This document shows, in pieces, positions 36,395 through 45,530 of a DNA stretch of 64,000 nt. Origin of the DNA: CBDFHJ01 sp965247635. GTDB taxonomy: Bacteria; Chloroflexota; Dehalococcoidia; Lucifugimonadales; Australimonadaceae. Where the stretch lies: the NCBI GenBank assembly GCA_965247635.1, contig CBDFHJ010000005.1, positions 25,238 through 89,237 on the forward strand, in the 5' to 3' direction. Positions within the stretch are counted from its first letter, which is position 1; every line of letters starts with the position of its first letter. The position numbers and the translations under genes are program-made. The notes beneath the pieces were generated by a model that searched no databases, was not told the DNA's origin, and saw only the letters and a list, made by a program, of their open reading frames with translations.

Positions 36395-36508
36395 GTGGGT
36401 TTCTATTTTGCCATCGGTATCTGGGCGGCGATCGCCGTCACGCTGACGGTGCTTGTCGTGGTCCTGTCGTGGCGGGAGAAGCGGTCGTCCTCCCTTAACG
36501 GGGAGTGA
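36395..36508 (+). CDS. Small single-pass membrane protein (37 residues)
   Basis: GTG at 36395 with GGAGGG about 8 nt upstream; stop TGA at 36506-36508. MGFYFAIGIWAAIAVTLTVL forms a strong TM helix, followed by a charged tail WREKRSSSLNGE. It is probably a real small protein, because the RBS, start and hydrophobic pattern agree. I do not recognise a family. Confidence 0.55.
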   Translation: MGFYFAIGIWAAIAVTLTVLVVVLSWREKRSSSLNGE

Positions 36509-36562
36509 GGACGGCGCAGGACACCCGCTACGGTCCTTGGCCCAGGCAGGCCACGAACGGTC

Positions 36563-36624
36563 TGGCGAGCGATGGCGCCCTGACAGCGAGCGCCAAGCGC
36601 GCTGTCAGGAGGGGCCCTCTCGCC
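36563..36624 (+). promoter_or_regulatory. Structured RNA element upstream of ridA-like gene
   Basis: Nested stems: outer TGGCGAG (36563-36569) with CTCGCCA (36618-36624), inner CCTGACAGCG (36579-36588) with CGCTGTCAGG (36600-36609). There is no T run, so it is not a normal terminator. It lies about 85 bp before the ridA-like start. Possible leader or dispersed palindrome. Confidence 0.4.
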
Positions 36625-36709
36625 AACGCCCCGTGCATGGCTTCAGCAGGTTGTGTAGCGCCTGCTACGGTGTGATAATCCCCCCAACTACACCCCCTAG
36701 GAGGAATAA

Positions 36710-37096
36710 ATGGCTGACAGTAGCCCCCTGAAACAGGTTATCGAACCGGAAGGTGGATTTCGCGGCCCGCCGGGCTTGGTGGCAGGCCTCAAAGCGGGTG
36801 GATTCCTCTTCTTCACGGCCATACGCGGCAGAGGTGATGGCACGAAAGAGCAGGCCAAGGCTGCGTTTCAGCAGCTCGAAGGACTGCTCAAGACGGAAGG
36901 GGCAACCCTCGACCACGTGGTGAAGGTGACCGTCTACTTCCAAGACATCGCCGACCGGGATGACTTCAACGAAGTGTGGCGGGAGACATTCACAGGGGTG
37001 CCACCCGTTCGTATGGTAATCCAGGTGGCGAACGCGAGCCAGACGCCGGACGGCGACTCGCGCTTTGCCCTCGACATCATGGCCGTAGCCCCATAA
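36710..37096 (+). CDS. RidA/YjgF/YER057c family protein
   Basis: 128 residues. ATG 36710 has an AGGAGGA ribosome site 6 nt upstream. Family members hydrolyse reactive enamines/imines or act in catabolic pathways. Arg101 (GVPPVRMV) matches the conserved catalytic Arg. It sits directly upstream of three Rieske oxygenases on the same strand, so it may be part of that operon and remove a reactive intermediate. Confidence 0.88.
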   Translation: MADSSPLKQVIEPEGGFRGPPGLVAGLKAGGFLFFTAIRGRGDGTKEQAKAAFQQLEGLLKTEGATLDHVVKVTVYFQDIADRDDFNEVWRETFTGVPPVRMVIQVANASQTPDGDSRFALDIMAVAP

Positions 37097-37167
37097 CGGG
37101 CGGTGACGTAGCGCGCATGCGCGTCCACTTTGGCTTTTGCCTCACTCAGCGACGTTAGGAGGAAGGC

Positions 37168-38532
37168 ATGGTACTGCAAATCGGCAACCAGCTTGCCACC
37201 GATTTGGTGGACTTCAAGAAGGGCATCGTCAGCCGGGACATCTTCGTGGACGAGGAGCTGTACGAGGTCGAGAAGGAGCGGGTGTTCGCCCGCTGCTGGC
37301 TGTTCGTGGGGTACGAGGACCAGGTGCGCAAGCCCGGCGACTACTTCGTCTCGCGGATGGGGGAGGAGTCGGTGATCCTGAGCCGGGACCGGGACAACAC
37401 GATTCACGTGTTCCTGAACTCGTGCCGACACCGGGGGATGAAGGTGTGCCGGTACGACGAGGGGAACACGCCGGTGTTCACGTGCCCGTACCACGGGTGG
37501 AGCTACGCGGGCGACGGGTCGCTGGTAGGCGTGCCGCGCTACAAGGACGCATACCGGGAGGAGCTGGACAAGTCGCAACGGGGGTTGGTTGAAGTCGCGC
37601 AGATGGCCAACTACAAGGGCAGCATCTGGGCCACGTGGGACCCCAAGGCGCCGTCGTTCCTCGACTACATCGGCGATAACAAGTATGGCATTGACATCTG
37701 GCTGGACAACCACGACGGCACGGAGTCGGACATGGAGGTTCTGGGCGGAGTCGTTAAGTGGATCCTGCCGTCGAACTGGAAGTTCGACGCCGAGAACTTC
37801 CTCAGCGACGGCTACCACGGCGTGACTACCCACCGCTCGGTGGACCTGCTGCGGTTGAGCCCCAGCGGACAGCAGGGCCGTCACACCCAAGACAACGTCC
37901 GTGTCCCGGAATCACGGTTCGGTGTCTCGCACCACGGCTCGGGCCGCCTGGGTGTGCGTATAGCGAAGGAGGACTACCCGTACCGGTCCATGTACCCCAA
38001 CAACCCGGTGGCTGAGCAGTACTACAAAGAGGCCTACGAGAAGCGCCAGAAGCTGTTGGGTAAGCACGCCCGAGTGATGGCGGGAAACGGCAACGTCTTC
38101 CCCAACGCCACCCAGGGCACCGGTCAGACCACGGCCGTCTGGAATCCCAACGGCCCTGACCAGACCGAAGCGTGGCGCTGGTACTTCATCGAGCGGGACG
38201 CACCACAGGAGGTGAAGGACCTCCAACGGCACTACATCATGCGCTACGGAGGTCCCGCCGGCCTGATGGAAATGGACGACATGGAGAACTGGAATTACGC
38301 GCATCCGGCAAGCAAAGGCACCATCGCGAAACGGTACCGCTACAACTACGACCAGGCCCTCGGTCACCAACAGCGAGGACACCCCCTGTTGGCCGAGTAT
38401 GGACTCCCGCAAAACGCCCTGACCACCGAAGGGATTTCCGAACAGAACGCGCGGGGAGCCTATAAGTTCTGGGCTGACCTGATGTCGTCCGAGATCTGGA
38501 ACGACCTTCGAGAGAAAGGGTTGTGGGACTAG
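37168..38532 (+). CDS. Rieske non-heme iron oxygenase, alpha subunit (paralog 2)
   Basis: 454 residues, GGAGGAAG before the ATG. Rieske ligands Cys86, His88, Cys106, His109. The catalytic site is SDGYHGVTTHRS, with a DDMENW carboxylate near the C-terminus. First of three tandem Rieske genes. With paralogs 3 and 4 it forms a subgroup that shares LLRLSPSGQQGRHT. It has no electron-transfer partner gene nearby. Confidence 0.92.
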   Translation: MVLQIGNQLATDLVDFKKGIVSRDIFVDEELYEVEKERVFARCWLFVGYEDQVRKPGDYFVSRMGEESVILSRDRDNTIHVFLNSCRHRGMKVCRYDEGNTPVFTCPYHGWSYAGDGSLVGVPRYKDAYREELDKSQRGLVEVAQMANYKGSIWATWDPKAPSFLDYIGDNKYGIDIWLDNHDGTESDMEVLGGVVKWILPSNWKFDAENFLSDGYHGVTTHRSVDLLRLSPSGQQGRHTQDNVRVPESRFGVSHHGSGRLGVRIAKEDYPYRSMYPNNPVAEQYYKEAYEKRQKLLGKHARVMAGNGNVFPNATQGTGQTTAVWNPNGPDQTEAWRWYFIERDAPQEVKDLQRHYIMRYGGPAGLMEMDDMENWNYAHPASKGTIAKRYRYNYDQALGHQQRGHPLLAEYGLPQNALTTEGISEQNARGAYKFWADLMSSEIWNDLREKGLWD

Positions 38533-38627
38533 TGCTTAGTCCACGAAGTTCCTGTCATTCTGAGTCCCGATGAATCGGGGTCAGGGTGACAAAGAGATGA
38601 AGCGTATTCTCCGGACTGGCCACTAGC
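38532..38627 (+). repeat. Dispersed MITE-like palindromic repeat, copy 2 (internally deleted)
   Basis: Begins within the stop of Rieske paralog 2 and ends GGCCACTAG. It contains GTCATTCTGAGTCCCGATGA, then GTCAGGGTGACAA and CCGGAC, as in copies at 20808 and 57845. It is shorter because the middle part is missing. Confidence 0.75.
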
Positions 38628-38663
38628 TGAGGTCTCACGGGGGACCTGAGAGGAGGGACGAAG

Positions 38664-40046
38664 ATGACACTGGACATCGACCGTAAGGTTTCAAGCAACC
38701 TTGTGGACTTCCAGAAGGGTATCGTCAGCCGGGACATCTTTGTGGACACGGAGTTGTACGAGATCGAGAAGGAGCGGGTGTTCGCCCGCTGCTGGCTGTT
38801 CGTAGGGTTCGAGGACCAGGTGCGCAAGCCCGGCGACTACTTCGTCTCGCGGATGGGGGAGGAATCGGTGATCCTGAGCCGGGACCGGGACAATACGGTC
38901 CACGTGTTCCTGAACTCGTGCCGTCACCGAGGGATGAAGGTGTGCCGGTATGACGAGGGGAACACGCCGGTGTTCACGTGCCCGTACCACGGATGGAGCT
39001 ACGCGGGCGACGGAAGCCTGGTGGGCGTACCACGGTACAAGGACGCGTACCGGGAGGAGCTGGACAAGTTGCAATGGGGGCTGGTGGAAGTGGCGCAGAT
39101 GCAGGTATTCAAGGGCGCTGTATGGGCGACGTGGGACCCTAACGCGCCTGACTTCTTTGAGTACGTTGGCGATATGAAGGAGCAGCTGGACCTGTTCTTC
39201 AACGCGCCAGACGGTACGGAGCAGGAACTGGAGGTGTTTAGGGGGATATACAAGTGGACGTTGCCGTCGAATTGGAAGTTCGGCGCTGAGAACTTCCTGG
39301 GCGATGGCTATCACGGTCCTACTACGCACCGCTCGATAGACCTGCTTCGGCTGAGCCCCAGCGGACAGCAGGGGCGGCACACCACCGACAACGTCGTGGC
39401 CCCCTATGCGTGGTTCGACCTCTCGCATCACGGCTCGGGCAGGCTGGGCCTGCGGATCGCCTTGGGCGACGTCCCGTACCATCCCACCTATCCCAACAAC
39501 CCGGTTGTGGAGGAGTACTACCGGGCGGCCCACGAGCGGCGCAAGCAGGTGATGGGCGAGCAACGGGCGCGTCTCAGCGGAGGCAATGGGAACATCTTCC
39601 CGAACGCCACCCAGGGGACCTATCAGACCATCGCCGTCTGGCAGCCCAACGGTGCCGACTCCACGGAGGTGTGGCGTTGGTACTTCATGCACCGGGACGC
39701 ACCCCAGGAGGTGAAGGACCTGCTACGCCACTACTACATGAGCTACGGCGGCCCCGCTGGACTCACCGAGAAGGACGACATGGAGAACTGGAACTACGCC
39801 CACCCGGCCAGCAAGGGGACCATCGCCAAACGGTACCGCTACAACTACGACCAGGGTCTGGGACGTCAGCAGCGGGGCCACCCCGTGCTGAAGGAGTACG
39901 GCCTGCCCCAGAACGCCTGGGTCACCCCAAAACCGGTCATGCGGGCGGCGTCAGAGCAGAACGCGCGGGGCGCGTACAAGTTCTGGCTCGACATGATGTC
40001 GTCGGAGAGCTGGGACGACCTCCGCGAGAGGGGTCTGTGGGACTAG
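38664..40046 (+). CDS. Rieske non-heme iron oxygenase, alpha subunit (paralog 3)
   Basis: 460 residues. GGAGGGACGAAG precedes the ATG. Rieske ligands Cys86, His88, Cys106, His109. Catalytic GDGYHGPTTHRS and the EKDDMENW carboxylate. Same operon as paralogs 2 and 4. The last part (NAWVTPKPVMRAASEQNARG) is longer than in paralog 2. Confidence 0.92.
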   Translation: MTLDIDRKVSSNLVDFQKGIVSRDIFVDTELYEIEKERVFARCWLFVGFEDQVRKPGDYFVSRMGEESVILSRDRDNTVHVFLNSCRHRGMKVCRYDEGNTPVFTCPYHGWSYAGDGSLVGVPRYKDAYREELDKLQWGLVEVAQMQVFKGAVWATWDPNAPDFFEYVGDMKEQLDLFFNAPDGTEQELEVFRGIYKWTLPSNWKFGAENFLGDGYHGPTTHRSIDLLRLSPSGQQGRHTTDNVVAPYAWFDLSHHGSGRLGLRIALGDVPYHPTYPNNPVVEEYYRAAHERRKQVMGEQRARLSGGNGNIFPNATQGTYQTIAVWQPNGADSTEVWRWYFMHRDAPQEVKDLLRHYYMSYGGPAGLTEKDDMENWNYAHPASKGTIAKRYRYNYDQGLGRQQRGHPVLKEYGLPQNAWVTPKPVMRAASEQNARGAYKFWLDMMSSESWDDLRERGLWD

Positions 40047-40084
40047 GCTCGAAGTCGGCGGGAGCGCTCGACAGGAGACAGGAG

Positions 40085-41440
40085 ATGGCACTGGATATAA
40101 GCCGCAAGTTTGCCAGCGAGTTGGTGGACTTCGGGAAAGGGAGCGTCAGTCGGGATATCTTCGTAAACCCGGACCTGTACGAGATCGAACAGGAGCGCAT
40201 CTTCTCCCGCGCGTGGCTCCTGGTCGGTCTTGAGGACCAGGTGCGCAAGCCCGGCGACTACTTCGTCTCCCGCATGGGGGAGGAGTCGGTCATCCTGAGC
40301 CGTGGACGTGACAACACCCTTCACGTATTCCTGAACTCGTGCCGTCACCGGGGGATGAAGGTATGCCGGTACGACGAGGGGAACACGCCGGTGTTCACGT
40401 GTCCGTACCACGGGTGGAGCTACGCGAGCGACGGCTCGCTGGTGGGGGTGCCACGATACAAGGACGCGTACCGGGAGGAGCTGGACAAGAGCCAATGGGG
40501 GCTGGTGGAAGTCGCGCAGCTCCATAACTTCAAAGGGACCATCTGGGCCACGTGGGACCCCAAGGCGCCATCCTTCGACGAGTACGTCGGTGATATGAAG
40601 CAGTTCATGGGCATCTTCTTGAGCAAACCGGACGGAACGGAGGGTGAGCTAGAGTCCGTGGGCGTACTCAAGTGGCCAATGCCGTGTAACTGGAAGTGGG
40701 GGGCGGACAACTTTGTCGGTGACAACTACCACGGCACCACCAGTCACCACTCGGTGGACCTGCTGCGTCTCAGCCCTAGCGGTCAACAGGGCCGGCATAC
40801 CCAAGACAACGTGCGCGTTCCGCGCGTTGGCATGCAGCTGGCCCATCACGGCCACGATTGGAGGTTTAGCGCGCAGCTGGAGGAGCGCCCGTACACGCCG
40901 ACCTACCCGAACGATCCGGTTGTTGAGGAGTACTACCAGAAAGCCTGCTACCAGCGAAGGGAGCTATTGGGCGAGAAGGCCCGGGTCATTGGCAATGGTG
41001 GGAACATCTTCCCCAACAGCACGTTTGGCACAGGCCAGTCTCTCGCGGTGTGGAACCCGCAGGGGATAGACCACACCGAGGTGTGGCGCTTTATTTACAT
41101 GCAAAAGGACGCACCCCAAGAGGCCAAGGATGTCATGCGACATTACATCATGCGCTATGGTGGTCCCGCTGGTCTCACCGAAGAGGACGACATGGAGAAC
41201 TGGAACTATGCCCACAAGGCGAGCAAGGGCGTCATCGCCCGCCGTCACCCCTACAATTACACTATGGGCGTCGGCTACGAGCGACGGACCACCGACATCG
41301 CTCCGTGGGTGGTCCGGAATGGGCATATCACCGAGAACAGCTTCACCGAACAGGGCCACAGGGCGATGTACAAGTTCTGGGCCGACATGATGTCGTCGGA
41401 GAGCTGGGACGACCTGCGCGCGAGAGGCCTGTGGGACTAG
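40085..41440 (+). CDS. Rieske non-heme iron oxygenase, alpha subunit (paralog 4)
   Basis: 451 residues. The correct start is ATG 40085 with AGGAGACAGGAG upstream, 38 bp after paralog 3. The same frame is open back to 39410 through paralog 3, but that is an artefact. Rieske ligands Cys86, His88, Cys106, His109. The catalytic loop is GDNYHGTTSHHS and EEDDMENW is present. Its C-terminal half is the most diverged of the tandem set, so its substrate probably differs. Confidence 0.92.
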   Translation: MALDISRKFASELVDFGKGSVSRDIFVNPDLYEIEQERIFSRAWLLVGLEDQVRKPGDYFVSRMGEESVILSRGRDNTLHVFLNSCRHRGMKVCRYDEGNTPVFTCPYHGWSYASDGSLVGVPRYKDAYREELDKSQWGLVEVAQLHNFKGTIWATWDPKAPSFDEYVGDMKQFMGIFLSKPDGTEGELESVGVLKWPMPCNWKWGADNFVGDNYHGTTSHHSVDLLRLSPSGQQGRHTQDNVRVPRVGMQLAHHGHDWRFSAQLEERPYTPTYPNDPVVEEYYQKACYQRRELLGEKARVIGNGGNIFPNSTFGTGQSLAVWNPQGIDHTEVWRFIYMQKDAPQEAKDVMRHYIMRYGGPAGLTEEDDMENWNYAHKASKGVIARRHPYNYTMGVGYERRTTDIAPWVVRNGHITENSFTEQGHRAMYKFWADMMSSESWDDLRARGLWD

Positions 41441-41479
41441 GGTCCCGCCTCTGAAATACGCTTACGCAATGACATTAGC

Positions 41480-41950
41480 CTAGCTAGGATTCGGTAATCT
41501 TCCGTCCCTTAACCTGTTACTCAGCTCCCACAATGCAGTCTTATCATGGTCCCAGTGAAGCAGCTGACCTCCTTCAGCCTGGGTTACCCATCGATATTCT
41601 GTATGCTCCGGTGACAACACAATTGAAAGACCTTCTCCAACTACACCAAAGTAATGCCCAGGGATAACATAGAGGTCCTCCGGCCACTCCCCTGAGATTC
41701 CGGCTTTGAACGCGTCCTTTGGGATGGACGCAATGGCAGATAGCCGGTAGTAGGCCGCAGTCCCTGGGATCCCTGCTTCTTCAAATGATTCGCGTTTGGC
41801 GGCTGCCAGCGGCAGCTCGTCGTCTTCGCCACCTCCCGCGATGCCCTGCCAGAAATGTTGATCTGAGCGGAAGAAGACCGCGAGCTCATATTGCCCCATG
41901 GAGGCTCTGCGGAACGGGGAAATCGTTACCTCGTATTGAGCTCTAACCAT
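41480..41950 (-). CDS. Nudix hydrolase
   Basis: 156 residues. The Nudix box at residues 39-61 is complete (G39, E45, R53-E54, E57-E58, G60). It resembles dATP pyrophosphohydrolase-like Nudix proteins of about this size (SPFRR near the N-terminus, ALWELSNRL at the C-terminus). Convergent with the Rieske operon. Its degenerate paralog is at 27195-27656. Confidence 0.88.
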   Translation of the reverse strand: MVRAQYEVTISPFRRASMGQYELAVFFRSDQHFWQGIAGGGEDDELPLAAAKRESFEEAGIPGTAAYYRLSAIASIPKDAFKAGISGEWPEDLYVIPGHYFGVVGEGLSIVLSPEHTEYRWVTQAEGGQLLHWDHDKTALWELSNRLRDGRLPNPS

Positions 41951-42078
41951 TTTCGCCGACCTACAATTTGCTTAACCCCACGAGTGGAGTCAGGTCAAGC
42001 AGTGACTCAACCTTCGCCCCCGACCAATTGGGTGGCGTGTCTGAGCTTAACCGAGGGGTGGCTTTTTGGAATGCCTTG

Positions 42079-43445
42079 GAGGTATCTTCAAAAAGTGTGT
42101 AAACAGTCAGGCGGTGTACCCTCTCTCTGAACAACACGGGCTCGAGGCCCAAGAGAGGAGATAGACCGCCCATGAGGAAGGAAAGCACTGAGAGTAGGTC
42201 GGAGTCAAGGCCGGAGTGGGAGCAGTTGGAGGATTGGGTGCGAAGCCAGGTCCAGAGGCTGATCCAGGAGTTGCTGGAGGAGGAGGTGACGGCGTTTCTG
42301 GGAAGGGCGAAGTCGGCGCTCAGATCCGACTCGGACAACGATACCGGCTATCGGAACGGATACGGCAGAGCCCGGAGGCTTACGCTGAGTTCGGGAACGA
42401 TACAGCTGAGGCGGCCGCGAGTCCGCGATACCGAGGAGCAGTTCGAGAGCCGGCTGCTGCCGCTGTTCGTCAACAGGACCAGGAAGGTTGCTGAGTTGAT
42501 CCCCGAGCTGTACCTGCACGGTCTATCCGAAGGCGACTTCGATCTGGCTTTGCGGGGGCTGCTGGGAGAGGACGCACCGGTATCGGCGAGCACGGTGGCC
42601 CGGTTGAAGTTCAAGTGGAACGATGAGCTTGCCCAATGGCGCAGCCGGCCCCTAGATGACCTGGAAGTGGTCTACATGTGGGTGGATGGAGTCTACGTCA
42701 AGGCTGGTCTTGAGAAGGAGAAGGCGGCAGTACTGGTGGTGGTGGCGGCCCTGAGCGACGGGAGCAAGGTGGTGGTGAGCGCTGTTCCCGGATACAGGGA
42801 GTCCACAGAGAACTGGTCCGATGTGCTCAGGGACATGAGGCGCCGCGGGCTGGAGTGCCCGAGGCTGGTGGTTGGGGACGGACACCTGGGCATCTGGGGA
42901 GCTCTGCGCAACGTCTATCCGCAGGCGGCAGAGCAACGCTGCTGGAACCACAAGATCGTAAACGTGCTCGCCAAGCTTCCAAAGCGACAACAGGACCAGG
43001 CCAAGCTCATGCTGCGTACTATCCCCTACGCGCCGACTCGGACAGAGGCTGAGCGGCTCAGGACGGTGTTCACCAGGTGGTGCGGCGACCATTCCTACGA
43101 GGCGGCCTCAGAGGCCTTGGAGCGGGACTGGGACCGCATGGTCACCTTCTATGACTTCCCAAAGGAGCACTGGGGGCACCTTCGCACGACGAACCCGGTA
43201 GAATCACCCTTCGCGGCCCTCAGGCTTCGGACCGATGCCGCCAAGCGCTACAAGAGGGTCGATCGGGCGATAGCGGTGATCTGGAAAATGTTGATGGTCG
43301 CCGAACAGCGCTTCAGGCGTCTGAAGGCCCCTGAGTTGATCGAAGACGTCTATCTCGGTGCACAGTATGCGGATGGAATCGCCATTGAATCAACGGCTGA
43401 GAAGGTCGCCGCCTGATGTCGTTTACACACCTATTGACGTAACCT
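42079..43445 (+). mobile_element. IS256-family element, copy C (1367 bp)
   Basis: Inverted relative to copies A, B and D. The flanks ATGCCTTG and CCATGGGT do not match, so no target duplication remains. Full-length ends are present. Confidence 0.93.
42172..43416 (+). CDS. IS256 family transposase, copy C
   Basis: 414 residues and intact. One visible difference from copy A: ARLKFKWND instead of ARLKSKWND (Ser to Phe at about residue 146), just before the first catalytic Asp region. Probably active, though this change sits near the core. Confidence 0.95.
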   Translation: MRKESTESRSESRPEWEQLEDWVRSQVQRLIQELLEEEVTAFLGRAKSALRSDSDNDTGYRNGYGRARRLTLSSGTIQLRRPRVRDTEEQFESRLLPLFVNRTRKVAELIPELYLHGLSEGDFDLALRGLLGEDAPVSASTVARLKFKWNDELAQWRSRPLDDLEVVYMWVDGVYVKAGLEKEKAAVLVVVAALSDGSKVVVSAVPGYRESTENWSDVLRDMRRRGLECPRLVVGDGHLGIWGALRNVYPQAAEQRCWNHKIVNVLAKLPKRQQDQAKLMLRTIPYAPTRTEAERLRTVFTRWCGDHSYEAASEALERDWDRMVTFYDFPKEHWGHLRTTNPVESPFAALRLRTDAAKRYKRVDRAIAVIWKMLMVAEQRFRRLKAPELIEDVYLGAQYADGIAIESTAEKVAA

Positions 43446-43486
43446 CCATGGGTGGCATGGCGGTATTGTACGACCGTCAAGCTGGC

Positions 43487-44755
43487 TCAGGAGAACCGGC
43501 GCAACACGGGCTGCGTCAGGGTCACCACCAGCAGGATGACTACGTAGCTAAGCGCGCTGTACGCGAGCGCGCTCGGTGCGCCTATCCATTCGGCCAAGAG
43601 CCCCATGTAGAGCATCCCCAACGGCAACAGCCCAATGCCAAAGGCCACCGCGCCCATGGCCCTCCCTCGCATCGCCGGTTCGGGGATGGTGACGGCGATG
43701 GTCATCTGCATGGTGGCAAACCCGGACATGCCCAGGCCGACGACGACCAACCAAGGGATGGCTATCGCGAAGCTCCCCGATAGGCCGAACAAAAACGCCC
43801 CGATACCCATGAAGAGTGAACCCGTGATGAAGATGGCGCCCCGTCGTCTGGTCACCGCCAAGGAGGCGAGGACCAGGGTGCCCACCAGCGCTCCGAAACC
43901 GTCCATCCCGCTCATCAGCCCGAGGAGTGCGGGGCCTACACCAAAGACGTCCTTGGCAAAGACCGGGGTCAACTGGATGTAAGGAAAGACGAGCACGTTC
44001 ACGAACACCGTGACAATCACGACCCCTCGGAGCACTTTGTTCCGCCATGCGTAGACCATCCCCTCCCATATGCCTTGGAGAACGCCACCCGGATCGCCTG
44101 CAACATCCGTGTGGACGGGCCTTCCCGGGACGGACAGGAGGAGCAGGAGGCCTATCACGTAGATTGGTATGAGCAGACCGTACGTTACCGTGACGCCGAC
44201 CAGGGCCAGCAGACCTCCGGCCAGCCAGCGGGCGACCATGGCCGTGCCCGTGAGCGAGGCCACGTCGATGGCGATGGCGTTCGCCATGAACTGCTCCGGC
44301 AGGATGTCCCGGATGAAGGCGCGGCGGACGGGGAGGTCGATGGCCCACGCCGTGCCCGTTAAGACCGCGGCCAGGAAGATGTGCCAGTCCTGCACCAGGC
44401 CCAGCGCAAGGACCAGGACGAACCCACTGGTCACGCTCAGGTTTATCCCCTGGGCTACAAGTAATAGCCCCTTCTTGGAGACCCGGTCGGCCTGGGAGCC
44501 GGCGATAAACCCGAGGATACCCAGGGGCAGGAGCCGGAAGGCACCCACCAAGGAGACCTTGAGCGGGGAGTCGGTCAGCTCCAGTACGAGCCAGCTAAGG
44601 ATGAAAAGGTCTGCCCAGAAGGCCACGTGCCACAGGTGCCCCGCCATCCACAGTACGCGCCAATCGCGTACTTGCAGCGAACGAGTCGTCCGGGAGCGGG
44701 CGTACCAGGGGACGCGCGCGTCGGGAGTGGAGGAGGAAGGCCTAGCCTCGGCCAT
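43487..44755 (-). CDS. MFS transporter
   Basis: 422 residues with about 11-12 hydrophobic helices. The loop GSQADRVSKKGLL matches MFS motif A (G-x-x-x-D-R-x-x-R/K). It resembles the MFS_3/enterobactin-exporter-like group of drug and siderophore exporters. The substrate is unknown. The gene lies next to IS256-C, whose insertion did not touch it. Confidence 0.88.
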   Translation of the reverse strand: MAEARPSSSTPDARVPWYARSRTTRSLQVRDWRVLWMAGHLWHVAFWADLFILSWLVLELTDSPLKVSLVGAFRLLPLGILGFIAGSQADRVSKKGLLLVAQGINLSVTSGFVLVLALGLVQDWHIFLAAVLTGTAWAIDLPVRRAFIRDILPEQFMANAIAIDVASLTGTAMVARWLAGGLLALVGVTVTYGLLIPIYVIGLLLLLSVPGRPVHTDVAGDPGGVLQGIWEGMVYAWRNKVLRGVVIVTVFVNVLVFPYIQLTPVFAKDVFGVGPALLGLMSGMDGFGALVGTLVLASLAVTRRRGAIFITGSLFMGIGAFLFGLSGSFAIAIPWLVVVGLGMSGFATMQMTIAVTIPEPAMRGRAMGAVAFGIGLLPLGMLYMGLLAEWIGAPSALAYSALSYVVILLVVTLTQPVLRRFS

Positions 44756-44903
44756 GTTTCAAGGGTGAGGTGTTAGTCATGGGGAGCAGGTGCGGTGGGC
44801 GTAATGATAATGCAACGAGTATCTCCGTTACCGGGGCTATTCTCGTGGGTCCTTCGCTAGCCCACGTTCCAACGAAGCCGGCGGTCCGACGGCCGGTCGG
44901 CCC

Positions 44904-45464
44904 CTAGCGCCCTTGCCAGCCGAACCCGCTGATCATGCCGCGGATGTAGGCGATCTGCCCAGAGTGGACCACGCCATCGTTGATGAACGGATTGAGCACC
45001 GTCCAGCCCACGCGCATGCCTCTGCCGGCGTCCAGGTCATACTCCTGGTCCATCATCTGCAGCGTGAGGCGGGAGACCCGGTCTACGGCCGCTGCATAGA
45101 CGGCGTCCACGTAGCCGAAGAGAAGATCGCGCGGTGGTCTGAAAGCCGCCACCTGTTCAGGAGTGAACCCCATGCCGGTCCCGAAGTCCACGCCTGACGG
45201 GTCCATACCAAACCGCTCCGCCCAACCGCCAGTGACCCAGACATGGGGCTCTCCGTGAAACACCGCCGAGTAGAACTCCCGCCGGCGGCTCAGGTGCCAG
45301 GCCAGCCAGGCGATGGAGTTGGTGTCCTTGGTAGGCTGGTAGTAGAGCTGGTCGTCGCTCAGCCCGTCCGTGGCTTCACGGACCATCTGATCGGCCCGTT
45401 GCAACAAACGCAGAAGATACTGTCTGAACTGGTCGAACACCTGCGCTTCCATACTTTCTGCCAT
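44904..45464 (-). CDS. DinB-like four-helix metal-binding protein
   Basis: 186 residues. DinB/YfiT-like superfamily: four helices and metal-binding His residues (His57 in AWHLSR, His in GVVHSGQIAYIRG near the C-terminus). Members include thiol-dependent transferases and isomerases; the substrate is unknown. The next gene upstream on the same strand encodes an acyl-CoA mutase, but the two are 66 bp apart. Confidence 0.85.
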   Translation of the reverse strand: MAESMEAQVFDQFRQYLLRLLQRADQMVREATDGLSDDQLYYQPTKDTNSIAWLAWHLSRRREFYSAVFHGEPHVWVTGGWAERFGMDPSGVDFGTGMGFTPEQVAAFRPPRDLLFGYVDAVYAAAVDRVSRLTLQMMDQEYDLDAGRGMRVGWTVLNPFINDGVVHSGQIAYIRGMISGFGWQGR

Positions 45465-45530
45465 GACGCTATCCTCTCCTCATAGTCCTGGGCATACCCC
45501 GTCAGCGCGGCTCCAGACCCCTTCGCTGGA

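Noticed and set aside
39410..41440. 676-residue ORF joining paralog 3 and paralog 4
   Set aside because: The first 225 codons run in a different frame of Rieske paralog 3. The true gene starts at ATG 40085 with a strong ribosome site.
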